Positions 16,923 through 25,643 of a stretch of DNA of 48,845 bases are shown here, one piece after another. The DNA lies in the NCBI RefSeq assembly GCF_900176655.1, contig NZ_LT838860.1, positions 56,310 through 105,154 on the forward strand. The letters run 5' to 3'. This stretch comes from Collinsella vaginalis. Lineage in GTDB: Bacteria; Actinomycetota; Coriobacteriia; Coriobacteriales; Coriobacteriaceae. Numbering within the stretch: the stretch's first letter is position 1; the number at the start of each line of letters is the position of its first letter. A program made the translations under genes and the position numbers. The notes below the pieces were generated by a model that was given only the letters and a program-made list of their open reading frames with translations, had not been told where the DNA came from and ran no database searches.

Positions 16923-17879
16923 TCACGACGTCTGCCCGATTACCGCGGTGGCAGAGGTAGAGGTCCCGCTCGTCGATGAGGCGCCGCTTTGCGAGCTGGA
17001 GTTCGACGTCGAGCTCGTGTCCCCCGTGGAGCTGTCAGAGGATCCAGAGGTCCCCGTGTCCGAGCTGCCCGTATTCGAGGAATCCGAGGTGCCGGATGAG
17101 CTGGAGTCGCTCGAGCTCTGATCGGTCGAGCCCGTGCCTGATGTCGAGGTCGAGGATGAGGAGCTGCCGCCCGTCGCGTCGCTCGAGTCCGTCGAGGATG
17201 TGTCTGTTGACGCGTTCGTATTGCTGTCGGACTGCGCGGTCCCGGCGGTGCCCCGCTCGCTCGTCGACCCATCGGTGGTCCCGGTGGTGCTCACGGTGGG
17301 ACGGTCGCCGAGGCCCTGGCCTGCGGTGGTGAGGAGGATCGCCCCGGCGCTCAAGGCCACGGCGATGACGGCCACCACGACGGAGGCGATGATGACCCTG
17401 CGCTGCACCGCGTGCCGCTCCTCGGCGGCGCGGGCGCGATAGGAGGCCGGTGCGGTGCGCGCGCCGCGCACGCTGCGGGTGCCCGCGGGGGCATTGAGGT
17501 CCGCGCGATAGGGGTTCTCGATGCGCGACGTCTCCTGGGCGGATCCGCCTACGCCGAGCCCGTCGTTGATCTTCTTCGCGCCCGCGGTGAGCGCGCGCCG
17601 GTAGACCTGTGTGGCGATGACCGTGACGACCGAGCTCACGGCGGCTCCGATTACCGAGCCGTAGACGCCGATGTGCGAGGCGAGCAGCACCGAGGTGGCA
17701 GCCGCGCCGGCACCGGCGATGATCTGCGCGATCGAGAGGTCGTCGAACAGCCCCTTCTTCTCCGCCTTGAGCGGCTGCGTGCTGCCGATCGAGCCCGGCC
17801 CCGATGCGCCATCCGAGTCCAGGCGCCTGACCACGCGCGTTCTCTGCAGATCCGTGTACTCGGGGATGTTCGATGCCAT
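16923..17879 (-). CDS. membrane protein with long Ser/Thr-rich tail
   Basis: 318-aa protein with no family I recognise. The N-terminal 40 residues are polar; one or two hydrophobic segments (IAQIIAGAGAAATSVLLAS and VYGSVIGAAVSSVVTVIAT, about 50-90) follow, then a basic linker, a strong membrane helix (VIIASVVVAVIAVALSAGAI, about 182-202), and a C-terminal tail of over 100 residues made almost only of Ser, Thr, Gly, Asp and Asn. Orientation with the tail outside is likely; such tails often span the wall or are glycosylated. The start ATG 17879 has AGAAGGACC upstream. The frame runs open far upstream to 18509, but that part lacks a ribosome site and overlaps the nadE start on the other strand. 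Confidence 0.75.
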   Translation of the reverse strand: MASNIPEYTDLQRTRVVRRLDSDGASGPGSIGSTQPLKAEKKGLFDDLSIAQIIAGAGAAATSVLLASHIGVYGSVIGAAVSSVVTVIATQVYRRALTAGAKKINDGLGVGGSAQETSRIENPYRADLNAPAGTRSVRGARTAPASYRARAAEERHAVQRRVIIASVVVAVIAVALSAGAILLTTAGQGLGDRPTVSTTGTTDGSTSERGTAGTAQSDSNTNASTDTSSTDSSDATGGSSSSSTSTSGTGSTDQSSSDSSSSGTSDSSNTGSSDTGTSGSSDSSTGDTSSTSNSSSQSGASSTSGTSTSATAVIGQTS

Positions 17880-18110
17880 GCTCGGTCCTTCTCGGTCGCT
17901 GATGTGTCTCATGAGATTAGTACCCGTCGGCGGCGAGACTGGTGCGTGGCCGGGAGAGAACAGAAAGAGGGGACACACGTGCGGAAAGCGTGAAGGACGT
18001 TGAGGTTGGGGTTGAAGGTGAGGGTTGGGTCTGTTGCGATCCCGCCCGGTGTCAGGCCCCGCCCCTCGTCCATTGCGAGGCCCGCCGCCGCCCGGTCCCT
18101 GCGGCCGCGC

Positions 18111-18116
18111 TACAAT
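18111..18116 (+). promoter_or_regulatory. -10 element TACAAT before nadE
   Basis: TACAAT lies 34 bp before the nadE ATG. No convincing -35 is visible. The 270-bp divergent region 17880-18149 holds nothing else I can support. Confidence 0.4.
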
Positions 18117-18149
18117 GCCAGCAGGATCGCGACCCCTGAGGAGGGCATC

Positions 18150-20093
18150 ATGGAATCCATCGCTGACGGCTTCTTCCGCATCGCCGCCGCCACGCCGAGG
18201 ATCCGCGTCGCCGATGTTGCCGGCAATGCGGAGGCGGTGCTCGCTGCCATCCGCGAGGCCGCGGCGGACGGTGTCCGCGCCCTCGTCCTGCCCGAGCTCT
18301 GCCTCACGGGCTACACCGCGGCCGACCTCCTGCACGACCGAGCCCTGCTCACCGCCTGCGAGCGCGCCCTCGCCCGCATCCTCGAGGAGACGGCCGACCT
18401 GCCCCTCCTCTTCGCGGTGGGCCTTCCCGTCGCGCACGCCGATGCCGTTTACAACGTCGCGGCCGTCTGCTGCCGCGGGCGCCTGCTCGGCCTCACCGCC
18501 AAGCGCCATCTGCCCACCTACGGCGAGTTCTACGAGGCGCGCTGGTTCGCCCCGGCCCCTGTGGCGCCGATCTCGGTCGCTGTCGCCGGCCAGACGGCCC
18601 CGCTGGGATCCGAGCTCGTGTACGCCTGTAACGAGGATCCAGACGTCCGCATCGGCGTCGAGGTCTGCGAGGACCTCTGGGTGCCTGATCCCCCGTCGGT
18701 GCGCATGGCCACGGATGGCGGCGCGACCGTGATCTTGAACCTCTCCGCCTCCGATGAGCTGGTGGGGAAGGAGGCCTACCGCCGCATGCTCGTGGCCTCG
18801 CAGAGCGCCCGGCTCTTCTGCGCCTACGCCTACGCGGACGCCGGCGAGGGGGAGTCCACCACCGACCTCGTCTTCGCCGGGGTGAACCTCGTGGCGGAGA
18901 ACGGTGCCGTTCTATGCGAGAGCGAGGCGTTCACCTGCGGATCCGCCGTATCCGACATCGACCTCGCCCGCCTCGTCTCGGAGCGTCGCCGCACGACCAC
19001 CTGGACGCACGGGGACCACGCTGCCGAGGCACCGGCGTCCATCCCATTCAGCCTCGGCGTCACGCCCACGCGCTCGGCCCTCGAGACCGACCGCGTCTTT
19101 AACCCGCGACCTTTCGTGCCTGAAGGGGCTGCTGAGCGCGCCCAGCGTTGCGAGACGATCCTCTCGATCCAGGCCGCCGGCCTCGCCACGCGCCTCGTGC
19201 ACACGTCGACCTCGAGTGTCCTCATCGGGCTCTCGGGCGGCCTCGACTCCACGCTCGCCCTGCTTGTCTGCGCGCGCGCCTTCGATCGCGCGGGGCTCGA
19301 TCGCGCAGGCATCCACGCCGTCTCGATGCCGGGCTTCGGCACCACGTCGCGGACGAAGGGCAACGCCGAGCGGCTCGCCGATGAGCTCGGCGTAGACTTC
19401 CGGGAGATCGCGATCGGCTCGGCTGTCGAGCGGCACTTCACCGATATCGGGCACGATCCCGCGGTGCGCGACGTCACCTATGAGAACAGCCAGGCCCGCG
19501 AGCGCACGCAGATCCTGATGGACCTCGCAAACGAGCTCCATGGCTTCGTCGTCGGCACCGGTGACCTCTCCGAGCTCGCGCTCGGCTGGGCCACCTACAA
19601 CGCCGACCATATGAGCATGTACGGGGTGAACGCCGGTGTGCCGAAGACCCTCGTCCGCCACCTCGTGCGCTACGCGGCCGACACCGTGGAGGGCCCCGCG
19701 GCCGCCGTCCTCGCGGACATCCTCGACACCCCGGTCTCGCCGGAGCTCCTGCCGCCCACGGAGGACGGCGAGATCGCCCAGCGCACCGAGGACCTCGTGG
19801 GCCCGTACGAGCTGCACGATTATTTCCTTTACCACATGATCCGCGGCGGCCACGGCCCGGGCCGCATCTACCGCCAGGCCTGCCGCACCTTCGAGGGTAC
19901 CTTCGAGCCCGCCTTGATCCTCTCCTGGCTGCGCGTCTTTTACCGGCGCTTCTTCTCCCAGCAGTTCAAGCGCAGCTGCCTGCCCGACGGCCCGAAGGTG
20001 GGCTCCGTCACGCTCTCGCCGCGCGGCGACTGGCGCATGCCGAGCGATGCCTCCGCCCGTCTCTGGCTTGCGGAGTTGGACGGGTTGGCATAA
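18150..20093 (+). CDS. nadE: glutamine-dependent NAD+ synthetase
   Basis: 647-aa two-domain enzyme making NAD+ from deamido-NAD+, ATP and glutamine. The N-terminal nitrilase/glutaminase domain has the triad: Glu in LPELCLTG, Lys in KRHLPTYGEF and Cys in GVEVCEDLW. The C-terminal synthetase domain has the PP-loop LSGGLDSTLAL and the family segments GFGTTSRTKGNAERLADELG and GTGDLSELALGWATYNADHMSMYGVN. Length is typical of this class (about 640-680 aa). ATG 18150 has GAGGAGGG upstream; in-frame codons further upstream lack one. NAD supply fits with the lactate dehydrogenase gene that follows. Confidence 0.96.
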   Translation: MESIADGFFRIAAATPRIRVADVAGNAEAVLAAIREAAADGVRALVLPELCLTGYTAADLLHDRALLTACERALARILEETADLPLLFAVGLPVAHADAVYNVAAVCCRGRLLGLTAKRHLPTYGEFYEARWFAPAPVAPISVAVAGQTAPLGSELVYACNEDPDVRIGVEVCEDLWVPDPPSVRMATDGGATVILNLSASDELVGKEAYRRMLVASQSARLFCAYAYADAGEGESTTDLVFAGVNLVAENGAVLCESEAFTCGSAVSDIDLARLVSERRRTTTWTHGDHAAEAPASIPFSLGVTPTRSALETDRVFNPRPFVPEGAAERAQRCETILSIQAAGLATRLVHTSTSSVLIGLSGGLDSTLALLVCARAFDRAGLDRAGIHAVSMPGFGTTSRTKGNAERLADELGVDFREIAIGSAVERHFTDIGHDPAVRDVTYENSQARERTQILMDLANELHGFVVGTGDLSELALGWATYNADHMSMYGVNAGVPKTLVRHLVRYAADTVEGPAAAVLADILDTPVSPELLPPTEDGEIAQRTEDLVGPYELHDYFLYHMIRGGHGPGRIYRQACRTFEGTFEPALILSWLRVFYRRFFSQQFKRSCLPDGPKVGSVTLSPRGDWRMPSDASARLWLAELDGLA

Positions 20094-20119
20094 GGAGATC
20101 TCAATCTCTTCTCTGTCAC

Positions 20120-20165
20120 CTCACTACCTTCAAAAATCGGCGAACGGTGGATTTTCATCGGTGAG
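20120..20165 (+). promoter_or_regulatory. first hairpin between nadE and ldh
   Basis: CTCAC (20120-20124) with GTGAG (20161-20165) and AAAATC (20133-20138) with GATTTT (20150-20155) form a two-part stem with an 11-nt loop. It may end nadE transcription or belong to the ldh leader; an AATAAT at 20172-20177 could be an ldh -10 after it. Confidence 0.4.
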
Positions 20166-20194
20166 TTGCGGAATAATGGGGACGTAACGAAGGC

Positions 20195-20236
20195 CGGAAA
20201 TATCGGGTACCCCTTTGGGGTGTCTGAGGATTTCCG
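20195..20236 (+). promoter_or_regulatory. long stem-loop in ldh leader
   Basis: CGGAAAT (20195-20201) pairs with ATTTCCG (20230-20236) and ACCCC (20209-20213) with GGGGT (20217-20221). Most bases between also pair, with G-U wobbles, giving a nearly continuous stem of about 18 bp with a TTT loop. It ends 19 nt before ATG 20256, right at the ribosome site AAAGGA, and has no U tract. It may control translation or stability. Confidence 0.5.
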
Positions 20237-20255
20237 TTGAAAGAAAGGACGCGTT

Positions 20256-21206
20256 ATGGTCAACGACAGGAAGATCGCCATTGTGGGCTGCGGGTTCGTG
20301 GGCTCCTCGTCTGCGTTCGCGATCATGCAGAGCGGGCTGTTCTCCGAGATGGTCCTCATCGACGTGGACCGCAACCGCGCTGAGGGCGAGGCACTCGACA
20401 TCGCGCACGGCGTTCCGTTCGCGAGCCCGATGAAGATCTACGCGGGCGACTACTCCGATGTGTCCGATGCCGCGATGGTCGTCGTCACCGCCGGTGCCGC
20501 GCAGAAGCCCGGTGAGACCCGTCTCGACCTCGTCAACAAGAACGTGTCGATCTTCAAGTCCATCATCCCCAACATCCGCGAGAGCGGCTTCGAGGGCGTT
20601 CTGCTCATCGTCTCCAACCCCGTTGATGTGCTCACCTACGCCGCCGTCAAGATGTCGGGCCTGCCCGAGGGCCGCGTGATCGGCTCCGGTACGGTGCTCG
20701 ACACGGCCCGTCTGCGCTACATGCTCGGCGAGCACCTCGATGTCGACCCGCGCGACGTCCACGCCTACGTCATGGGCGAGCACGGTGACTCCGAGCTCGC
20801 CGCTTGGTCGAGCGCCACGGTCGCCGGTGTTCCCCTGAACGACTTCTGCGAGCTTCACGGCCACCACGATCACAAGGCCACCGAGAAGCGCATCGCCGAG
20901 GAGGTCAAGAACAGCGCCTACACCATCATCGAGAAGAAGCGCGCCACCTACTACGGCGTCGCGATGACCGTGCGCCGCATCTGCACCGCCATCATGTGCG
21001 ACGAGAAGTGCGCCCTGCCCGTCTCGAGCCTCATGGTGGGCGAGTACGGCCTCGACGACATCTGCATCTCCATGCCGACGGTCGTGGGTCGCGACGGTGT
21101 GGTGACCCGCGTCCCCGTCGACATCGACGAGGCCGAGCGCGCTGAGCTGCACGAGAGCGCGGCGGCCCTCCGTGCCATCATGGACAAGGTTGATTTCGAG
21201 GCGTAA
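20256..21206 (+). CDS. ldh: L-lactate dehydrogenase
   Basis: 316-aa NAD-dependent L-lactate dehydrogenase regenerating NAD+ by reducing pyruvate. The nucleotide site is IVGCGFVGSSSAF (GxGxxG), the acidic residue after strand 2 is in LIDVDRNRAEGEALD, the substrate loop AQKPGETRLDLV has the Gln that favours pyruvate over oxaloacetate and the catalytic Arg, NPVDVLTY is conserved, and the proton-relay His is H176 in GEHGDSE. Length is normal. The leader carries a strong stem-loop next to AAAGGA, and a perfect terminator follows. It is the fermentation end step for the sugars handled by the PTS genes at 41-48 kb. Confidence 0.95.
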   Translation: MVNDRKIAIVGCGFVGSSSAFAIMQSGLFSEMVLIDVDRNRAEGEALDIAHGVPFASPMKIYAGDYSDVSDAAMVVVTAGAAQKPGETRLDLVNKNVSIFKSIIPNIRESGFEGVLLIVSNPVDVLTYAAVKMSGLPEGRVIGSGTVLDTARLRYMLGEHLDVDPRDVHAYVMGEHGDSELAAWSSATVAGVPLNDFCELHGHHDHKATEKRIAEEVKNSAYTIIEKKRATYYGVAMTVRRICTAIMCDEKCALPVSSLMVGEYGLDDICISMPTVVGRDGVVTRVPVDIDEAERAELHESAAALRAIMDKVDFEA

Positions 21207-21232
21207 GGTTCTGTCTGCATCAGTTCGCGCCT

Positions 21233-21269
21233 GCAGGACGCCCGGCTGCTCGGTGGCCGGGCGTCCTGC
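21233..21269 (+). terminator. terminator after ldh
   Basis: A perfect 14-bp stem, GCAGGACGCCCGGC (21233-21246) with its complement at 21256-21269 and a 9-nt loop, lies 26 bp past the ldh stop. No long U tract follows. Confidence 0.7.
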
Positions 21270-21354
21270 TGTCAGGCGGGCGCTGCGTGCATCGCGGCCG
21301 CACGCCAACGTGACCCGGCCGCCGGACCCATGAGCGTGAAGGAGCGCCCAAGCC

Positions 21355-22359
21355 ATGAAGATCAACCACGCGATCCTGCATATCCTGGACTTCGACTCCG
21401 CCGTCAACGTGATGAGCGAGCGCGAGCTCGACCTCGAGAGCCGCCAGGTCAAATCGTTTGTGGGCACGCACCTGCGCCGCGCGCGGACGAGCCCCGACAA
21501 CCGCCGCGCCGCCTTCGCGGAGAATTCCGCCTTCGCCGGGGAGCTCAAAGGCTATCTCTTCGGTGATCGGGAGTTCGTCGACCTCTCCCAGCAGGTGGGG
21601 GAGTTCCTCGCCGGCGAGCTCTCCCGTGCGGACAAGGTCGAGTCGACCGACGTGCTCGTGGCCGATTTCGAGGACGACGACGAGGTGCGCTGGTTCGCCG
21701 TGCTCCTGCTCGGGAGCCGCCAGGCCTTCATGCACGAGGTCGGGCGTGAGGGCGGTGAGGTCAGGAACGACATCCGCCGCCACTTCGCCATCCTGCCGAA
21801 CCCCTCGCAGAAGCTCGCGAGCTTCTGCCTGGTGCGCGCCTCGACCATGGAGGTCTTCTACCAGGATAAACGGCGCAAGATCGCCGGAGAGGATCGGATG
21901 CTCCTGCCCGAGGGCCTGCTCTCGTGCGCGGAGGGCGTATCGGGCAAGGAGGCCATCGAGACCGTGACCCGCGTGGTTGAGCAGGTCGCGGAGGACCATG
22001 GTGCGAACACCGCGGTCGCGCTTGCTCGGGTGAAGGCCGCCGTGGCCGAGGCCGTGGAGGAGGACGAGGAGCTGCCGCCCTGGGACGTGGTGGATGCCGC
22101 GTTTGAGGACGAGCCCGTCATGCGAGAGGCCGTGCGGGCCGGGCTCACCGAGGAGCAGGTTCCCGAGCGCGTGCCAGTTGAGCGGTCCCAGGTGGAACGC
22201 GCCCAGGTGCGGAACCACCGCATCCGCACGGACACGGGCATCACGATCAGCTTCCCTGCCGAGCTGGTATCCAACACGGACCTCATCGAGTTCGTGAACG
22301 AGCCGAACGGCCTGATCTCGATCTCGCTGAAGAACATCGGATCGATCGAGAACCGGTAG
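21355..22359 (+). CDS. 37-kDa nucleoid-associated protein (YejK/NdpA family)
   Basis: 334-aa protein of the NA37/YejK nucleoid-associated family. Family-typical segments are the N-terminal INHAILHILDFDS, the central WFAVLLLG followed by HFAILPNPSQKLASFCLVR, and the C-terminal beta-rich ITISFPAELVSNTDLIEFV. YejK binds DNA with no clear sequence preference and interacts with topoisomerase IV in E. coli; the role in Gram-positives is not settled. The stretch 205-280 is Glu/Val-rich and may be flexible. A weak GAAGGAG precedes ATG 21355. Three tandem repeats begin 12 bp after its stop. Confidence 0.85.
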   Translation: MKINHAILHILDFDSAVNVMSERELDLESRQVKSFVGTHLRRARTSPDNRRAAFAENSAFAGELKGYLFGDREFVDLSQQVGEFLAGELSRADKVESTDVLVADFEDDDEVRWFAVLLLGSRQAFMHEVGREGGEVRNDIRRHFAILPNPSQKLASFCLVRASTMEVFYQDKRRKIAGEDRMLLPEGLLSCAEGVSGKEAIETVTRVVEQVAEDHGANTAVALARVKAAVAEAVEEDEELPPWDVVDAAFEDEPVMREAVRAGLTEEQVPERVPVERSQVERAQVRNHRIRTDTGITISFPAELVSNTDLIEFVNEPNGLISISLKNIGSIENR

Positions 22360-22371
22360 GTGGGCCATGGG

Positions 22372-22506
22372 TCGCGTCCCGGTGGCGACCGGCGGGAATT
22401 ACAAGTAGTTGAGCCGGGATCGCGTCCGGTGGTACCCGGCGGAAATTGCAAGTAGTTGAACCAAGATCGCGCTCCGCTGGCGCCGGCGGAAATTGCAATA
22501 TTGCGA
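22372..22506. repeat. three imperfect tandem repeats of 47-48 bp
   Basis: Units start at 22372, 22420 and 22467 and share TCGCG, a GGTGG/GCTGG block, CCGGCGG and AATTRCAAGTAGTTGA (the last part lost in unit 3, which ends in the palindrome GCAATATTGC at 22495-22504). The array directly follows the nucleoid-protein gene. Low copy number and drift argue against a CRISPR array. Confidence 0.65.
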
Positions 22507-22567
22507 GCTATGAATAGGCCCGCGGTGCCGCGCGGAGTAGTGCGAACGAAATAGCAGGTCAACGATG

Positions 22568-22651
22568 GCGCATTTTCTTGCGCTATGCATAGACGGGTTC
22601 ATAGCTCGCCCATTCACGCGGCAAATCTATGCACAGCTCAAGAAAACGCAA
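22568..22651. repeat. dispersed palindromic repeat, copy 2
   Basis: Left arm 22568-22592 (reverse complement starting CTATGCATAGCGCAAGAAAA) and right arm 22627-22651 (CTATGCACAGCTCAAGAAAA) are inverted with 4 to 5 mismatches around a 34-nt centre. The arms match the repeat at 14857-14914 in CTATGCAYA and the AACGCA ends. It lies in the 3' region between convergent genes. Confidence 0.6.
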
Positions 22652-22700
22652 TAGGGGATGGCGCGGCAGCGACCAGCGGCCCTGCGGAAGCCCTACCGCC

Positions 22701-24824
22701 TTAGCTCTGCAGCAGCGCGAGCTGGCTGGTGTAAACGCCCTCCCGCAGCGTGGCCGCCTGCTCGGGTGAGATCTGGCCACGGTCAAAGAGGCCCGCGATA
22801 CCGTCGAGCATGAGACCCAGCGCGTCGGCCTCGACGGTGCCGATGCGCTCACGCAAATCGTTTCTGTCGGCGAGGCCCTCATGCTTGGCAAACACATCGC
22901 GACCGGCGAGCCCAGACGCCTGTTTGATCTTCGTCCCGTTGCTCATGCTGAGCGATCGCCGCATGCCGAGCAGGTACTGGGCCGCCTGGAGCGTCGCGGC
23001 ATCCTCGGCGTCCGCGGTGCCGGCACTGTCCACGATGCCCTGGAGGAAATCGGTCCCTCGCTTGATGGCGGCGGTGTAGAGCTCGGTGAACTCCTCCTGA
23101 TGGCCCTCGGGAATCCCGAGCGTGCAACCGTGGCCGCGCTTCTTTCGGCTGATGGCGCTCAGGACGATCCCGGTGACCCCCCCGAGGCTCTGGTTCCGCT
23201 TGCTCCGCGCGCAGGCGGCGGCCCGTTGCACAAGCGCCCGCTCGCACGCCTCGACTGTCTCGCGGGAGTATGCGCCGCTCTCCGCGAGTTCGTGCAGGTA
23301 GGAGGTTTGCGCGGCGTTGAGGTCGGCCGTCACGCGTTCCATGGCGCGGGCGGAGCTCGGGTTCAGGCTCGTGTCGAGCTCGCGGATGCCTGCGAGGTAC
23401 GTGCGCGCCACGAACGACAAGGCGAACGCCTCGCCGGCATCCTCGGTGTGGGCGATACGGCGCTGCAGGGTGTCGACCACGTGCTCGGCGGCGCTCCGGC
23501 GCGCGGCAAGGAGCTCCTGTTCTTCGTCTGCGGCTGACTTGGGAGCCAGGATCGGGACGATGAAGTTCGCCATCAGGAGCGTGAGGACGATGACGACCGA
23601 GGCGATGAAGATCAGCTCGTCATGGAAGGGGAAGGCGGTGCCCGCCGGGAGCGTGGCCGGCAGCGTGAGCACGATGGAGAGGGTGACGGCTCCCTTGGGC
23701 CCGCTCAAGGTCAGGATCAGCGCATCCATGAGTGCGCTGCGGGAGAAGTCATCATGGTCGGACACGCGCGCAAGCTCAGCCCCCGTCTGCGCGCCACGGC
23801 GCAGACGGGGGCGGCGCGCCAGGCGCTCCATAACGATCAGCCAGACGAAGCGGGTGCCCACCACCACGGCGGTCACGATGACCGAGACGAGGAGGAGCGA
23901 GATGAGGTCGAAGGCGCCGGCACCGCTCTGGAAGACGGCCGGCAGCTGCAGGCCGAGTATCACGAAGACGGTCCCGTTCAGAAGGAAGGTGATCGTGTCC
24001 CATACGCCGCTGGTCACGAGCACGGTCCGCGCTGCTTCGACGGTGAAACGGCGGGGTGTGAGCGCGACCACGATGCCCGCTGCGACAACCGCGAGGATGC
24101 CGCTCACATGCAGCTCCTCGGCGACAAGGAAGACCAGGATCGGGAGGACGAGCTCAAACGTGACCGAGAACGATGCGCTCTCAAGGCCGGTGGCGCGCAC
24201 GATGCGGTGCATGGTGCCATAGGCGAGGGCGAGCGCGATGCCGATGACGATCCCGCCGACGAATGAGAAGGCAAACGAGCTACCGGCGCCGGCGAGCGAG
24301 AAGGCACCGGTGGTCGCGGCGGCGACGGCGAATTGAAAGGACACCACGCCGGAGGCGTCGTTGAAGAGCGCCTCGCCGGCAAGCAGGGATTCCTGGCGCT
24401 CGCCGAGATCGACCGAGGTGGACATCGAGGAGACGGCCGCCGCGTCGGTGGGGCCGAGGGCGGCCCCGAGGGCGAGGGCGGCTGCGAGGGGGAGCGAGGG
24501 CACGAGCAGGTTGAGCGCGAAGCCGACGGTGAGGGTGGCTGCGATAACGAGCCCGATGGCGAGCGAGAGCACGCTTGGGAGCTGCCGGGCGAGGAGCCTG
24601 CGGTCGACCTGCTGCGACTCGTTGAAGAGCAGGGGTGCGATGAAGGCGGCGAGGAAGAGCTCCGATTCGATGTTGAAGTCGATGCCCGCTCCGATGACCA
24701 GGGCGAGCCCAAGCCCGAGAGCGATCTGCACGAGTGGTGCGGAAATGCGCGGCAGGAGCTGTGCGATGACGGCAGATGCGAGCACCGCCACCGCAAGCGT
24801 CAGGATGAATTGGAGAAGCTGCAT
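22701..24824 (-). CDS. CPA1-type Na+/H+ antiporter
   Basis: 707-aa cation:proton antiporter of the CPA1/NhaP family, exchanging Na+ (or K+) for H+ across the cytoplasmic membrane. About 12 hydrophobic segments fill residues 1-425. The ion-binding motif is FNDASGVVSF (ND pair) and LGPTDAAAV in the preceding helix fits the family; GPKGAVTLSIVL is the conserved late helix. The C-terminal 280 residues form a soluble helical domain like other NhaP regulators, with a charged KRNQSLGG region. The ATG 24824 has AAAGAGG upstream; the frame stays open to 25001 without one. pH and sodium homeostasis is the expected role. No regulator is adjacent. Confidence 0.92.
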   Translation of the reverse strand: MQLLQFILTLAVAVLASAVIAQLLPRISAPLVQIALGLGLALVIGAGIDFNIESELFLAAFIAPLLFNESQQVDRRLLARQLPSVLSLAIGLVIAATLTVGFALNLLVPSLPLAAALALGAALGPTDAAAVSSMSTSVDLGERQESLLAGEALFNDASGVVSFQFAVAAATTGAFSLAGAGSSFAFSFVGGIVIGIALALAYGTMHRIVRATGLESASFSVTFELVLPILVFLVAEELHVSGILAVVAAGIVVALTPRRFTVEAARTVLVTSGVWDTITFLLNGTVFVILGLQLPAVFQSGAGAFDLISLLLVSVIVTAVVVGTRFVWLIVMERLARRPRLRRGAQTGAELARVSDHDDFSRSALMDALILTLSGPKGAVTLSIVLTLPATLPAGTAFPFHDELIFIASVVIVLTLLMANFIVPILAPKSAADEEQELLAARRSAAEHVVDTLQRRIAHTEDAGEAFALSFVARTYLAGIRELDTSLNPSSARAMERVTADLNAAQTSYLHELAESGAYSRETVEACERALVQRAAACARSKRNQSLGGVTGIVLSAISRKKRGHGCTLGIPEGHQEEFTELYTAAIKRGTDFLQGIVDSAGTADAEDAATLQAAQYLLGMRRSLSMSNGTKIKQASGLAGRDVFAKHEGLADRNDLRERIGTVEADALGLMLDGIAGLFDRGQISPEQAATLREGVYTSQLALLQS

Positions 24825-25055
24825 GGAGATACCTCTTTCACGGTTTGATGTCTCGATGGTACCCAGGTTTCGCGGCCGGCGAACGCGGTTTCGACAACGG
24901 GCACTCCGGCCACGCACGGCGTGCTCTGGCCGTTGCAACGGGGAGGGGCAACCACACGTGCTCGTTGTGCCAGAGCGCGACCGAAGGGCGGTTGCTGCCA
25001 TTAGCTCCGAGCTAATGAAACAGGTGCGGCATCTCGATACAGTTATCCGATGAAA

Positions 25056-25076
25056 GCGCCGGGGATGTCCCGGCGC
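25056..25076 (+). terminator. hairpin before lipoprotein gene
   Basis: GCGCCGGG-gatgt-CCCGGCGC is a perfect 8-bp hairpin, 23 bp before the lipoprotein start and without a U tract. It is more likely a leader structure than a terminator, since no gene ends here on plus. Confidence 0.35.
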
Positions 25077-25099
25077 GCCGTTGGGAAAGGAAGTTCAGC

Positions 25100-25633
25100 A
25101 TGAAGACCATGGGAATCACGCGCGCCACCCGCCGCGGCTTGCTCGTCCTCGCCGCAGGCGCCCTCGCCCTCGCGATCACCGGCTGCGGGAGCACGCCCTC
25201 GGTGAAGGGGTCCGCAACCGATACGAAGCAGGAGACAGCGCAGGAGGAGCAGAAGACGACCGACCTCGCGGCTGGCACGGCGGTCGACATGGGCAACGGC
25301 CTCACGGTCAGCGTCGACTCGATCGAGACGGGCGTCGCCGGTTCCAACGGCACGTACGTGAAGGCGACCGTCACCTACAAGAACGAGGGTGAGGACACGG
25401 CGAGCTTCAACGAGTACGATTGGAAGGGCGAGGACGCGAACGGCGCTCAGGAGCATCACGAGTATTACATGAGCACGGATTACAAATCGGATGACAACGC
25501 GCTCGGCTCAGGCGATCTCGCGGCCGGGGGCACCAAGACCGGCACGATCTACTTCAAGGAAGGCACGGTCAAGCTGGTCTTCACAGGAAACTTTTTCAAC
25601 AAGGACGTGCAGGCGAGCTGGACCGTTGCGTAG
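25100..25633 (+). CDS. DUF4352-type surface lipoprotein
   Basis: 177-aa lipoprotein. A basic N-terminus and hydrophobic stretch (LLVLAAGALALAITGC) end in lipobox AITGC, giving lipid attachment at about Cys29. A charged linker is followed by an immunoglobulin-like DUF4352 domain (GLTVSVDSIETG, TYVKATVTYKNEG, FNEYDWKGEDANG, DLAAGGTKTGTIYF). These telokin-like domains occur in surface proteins of Firmicutes and Actinobacteria; the ligand is unknown. GGAAAGGAAG precedes the ATG. It ends 10 bp before an XRE-type regulator gene, so they probably share a transcript, with a Ser/Thr kinase beyond a hairpin. Confidence 0.85.
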   Translation: MKTMGITRATRRGLLVLAAGALALAITGCGSTPSVKGSATDTKQETAQEEQKTTDLAAGTAVDMGNGLTVSVDSIETGVAGSNGTYVKATVTYKNEGEDTASFNEYDWKGEDANGAQEHHEYYMSTDYKSDDNALGSGDLAAGGTKTGTIYFKEGTVKLVFTGNFFNKDVQASWTVA

Positions 25634-25643
25634 GGACGATGAG

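Noticed and set aside
22372..22506. Possible CRISPR array
   Set aside because: Only three drifting repeats of 47-48 bp without unique spacers and no cas genes.
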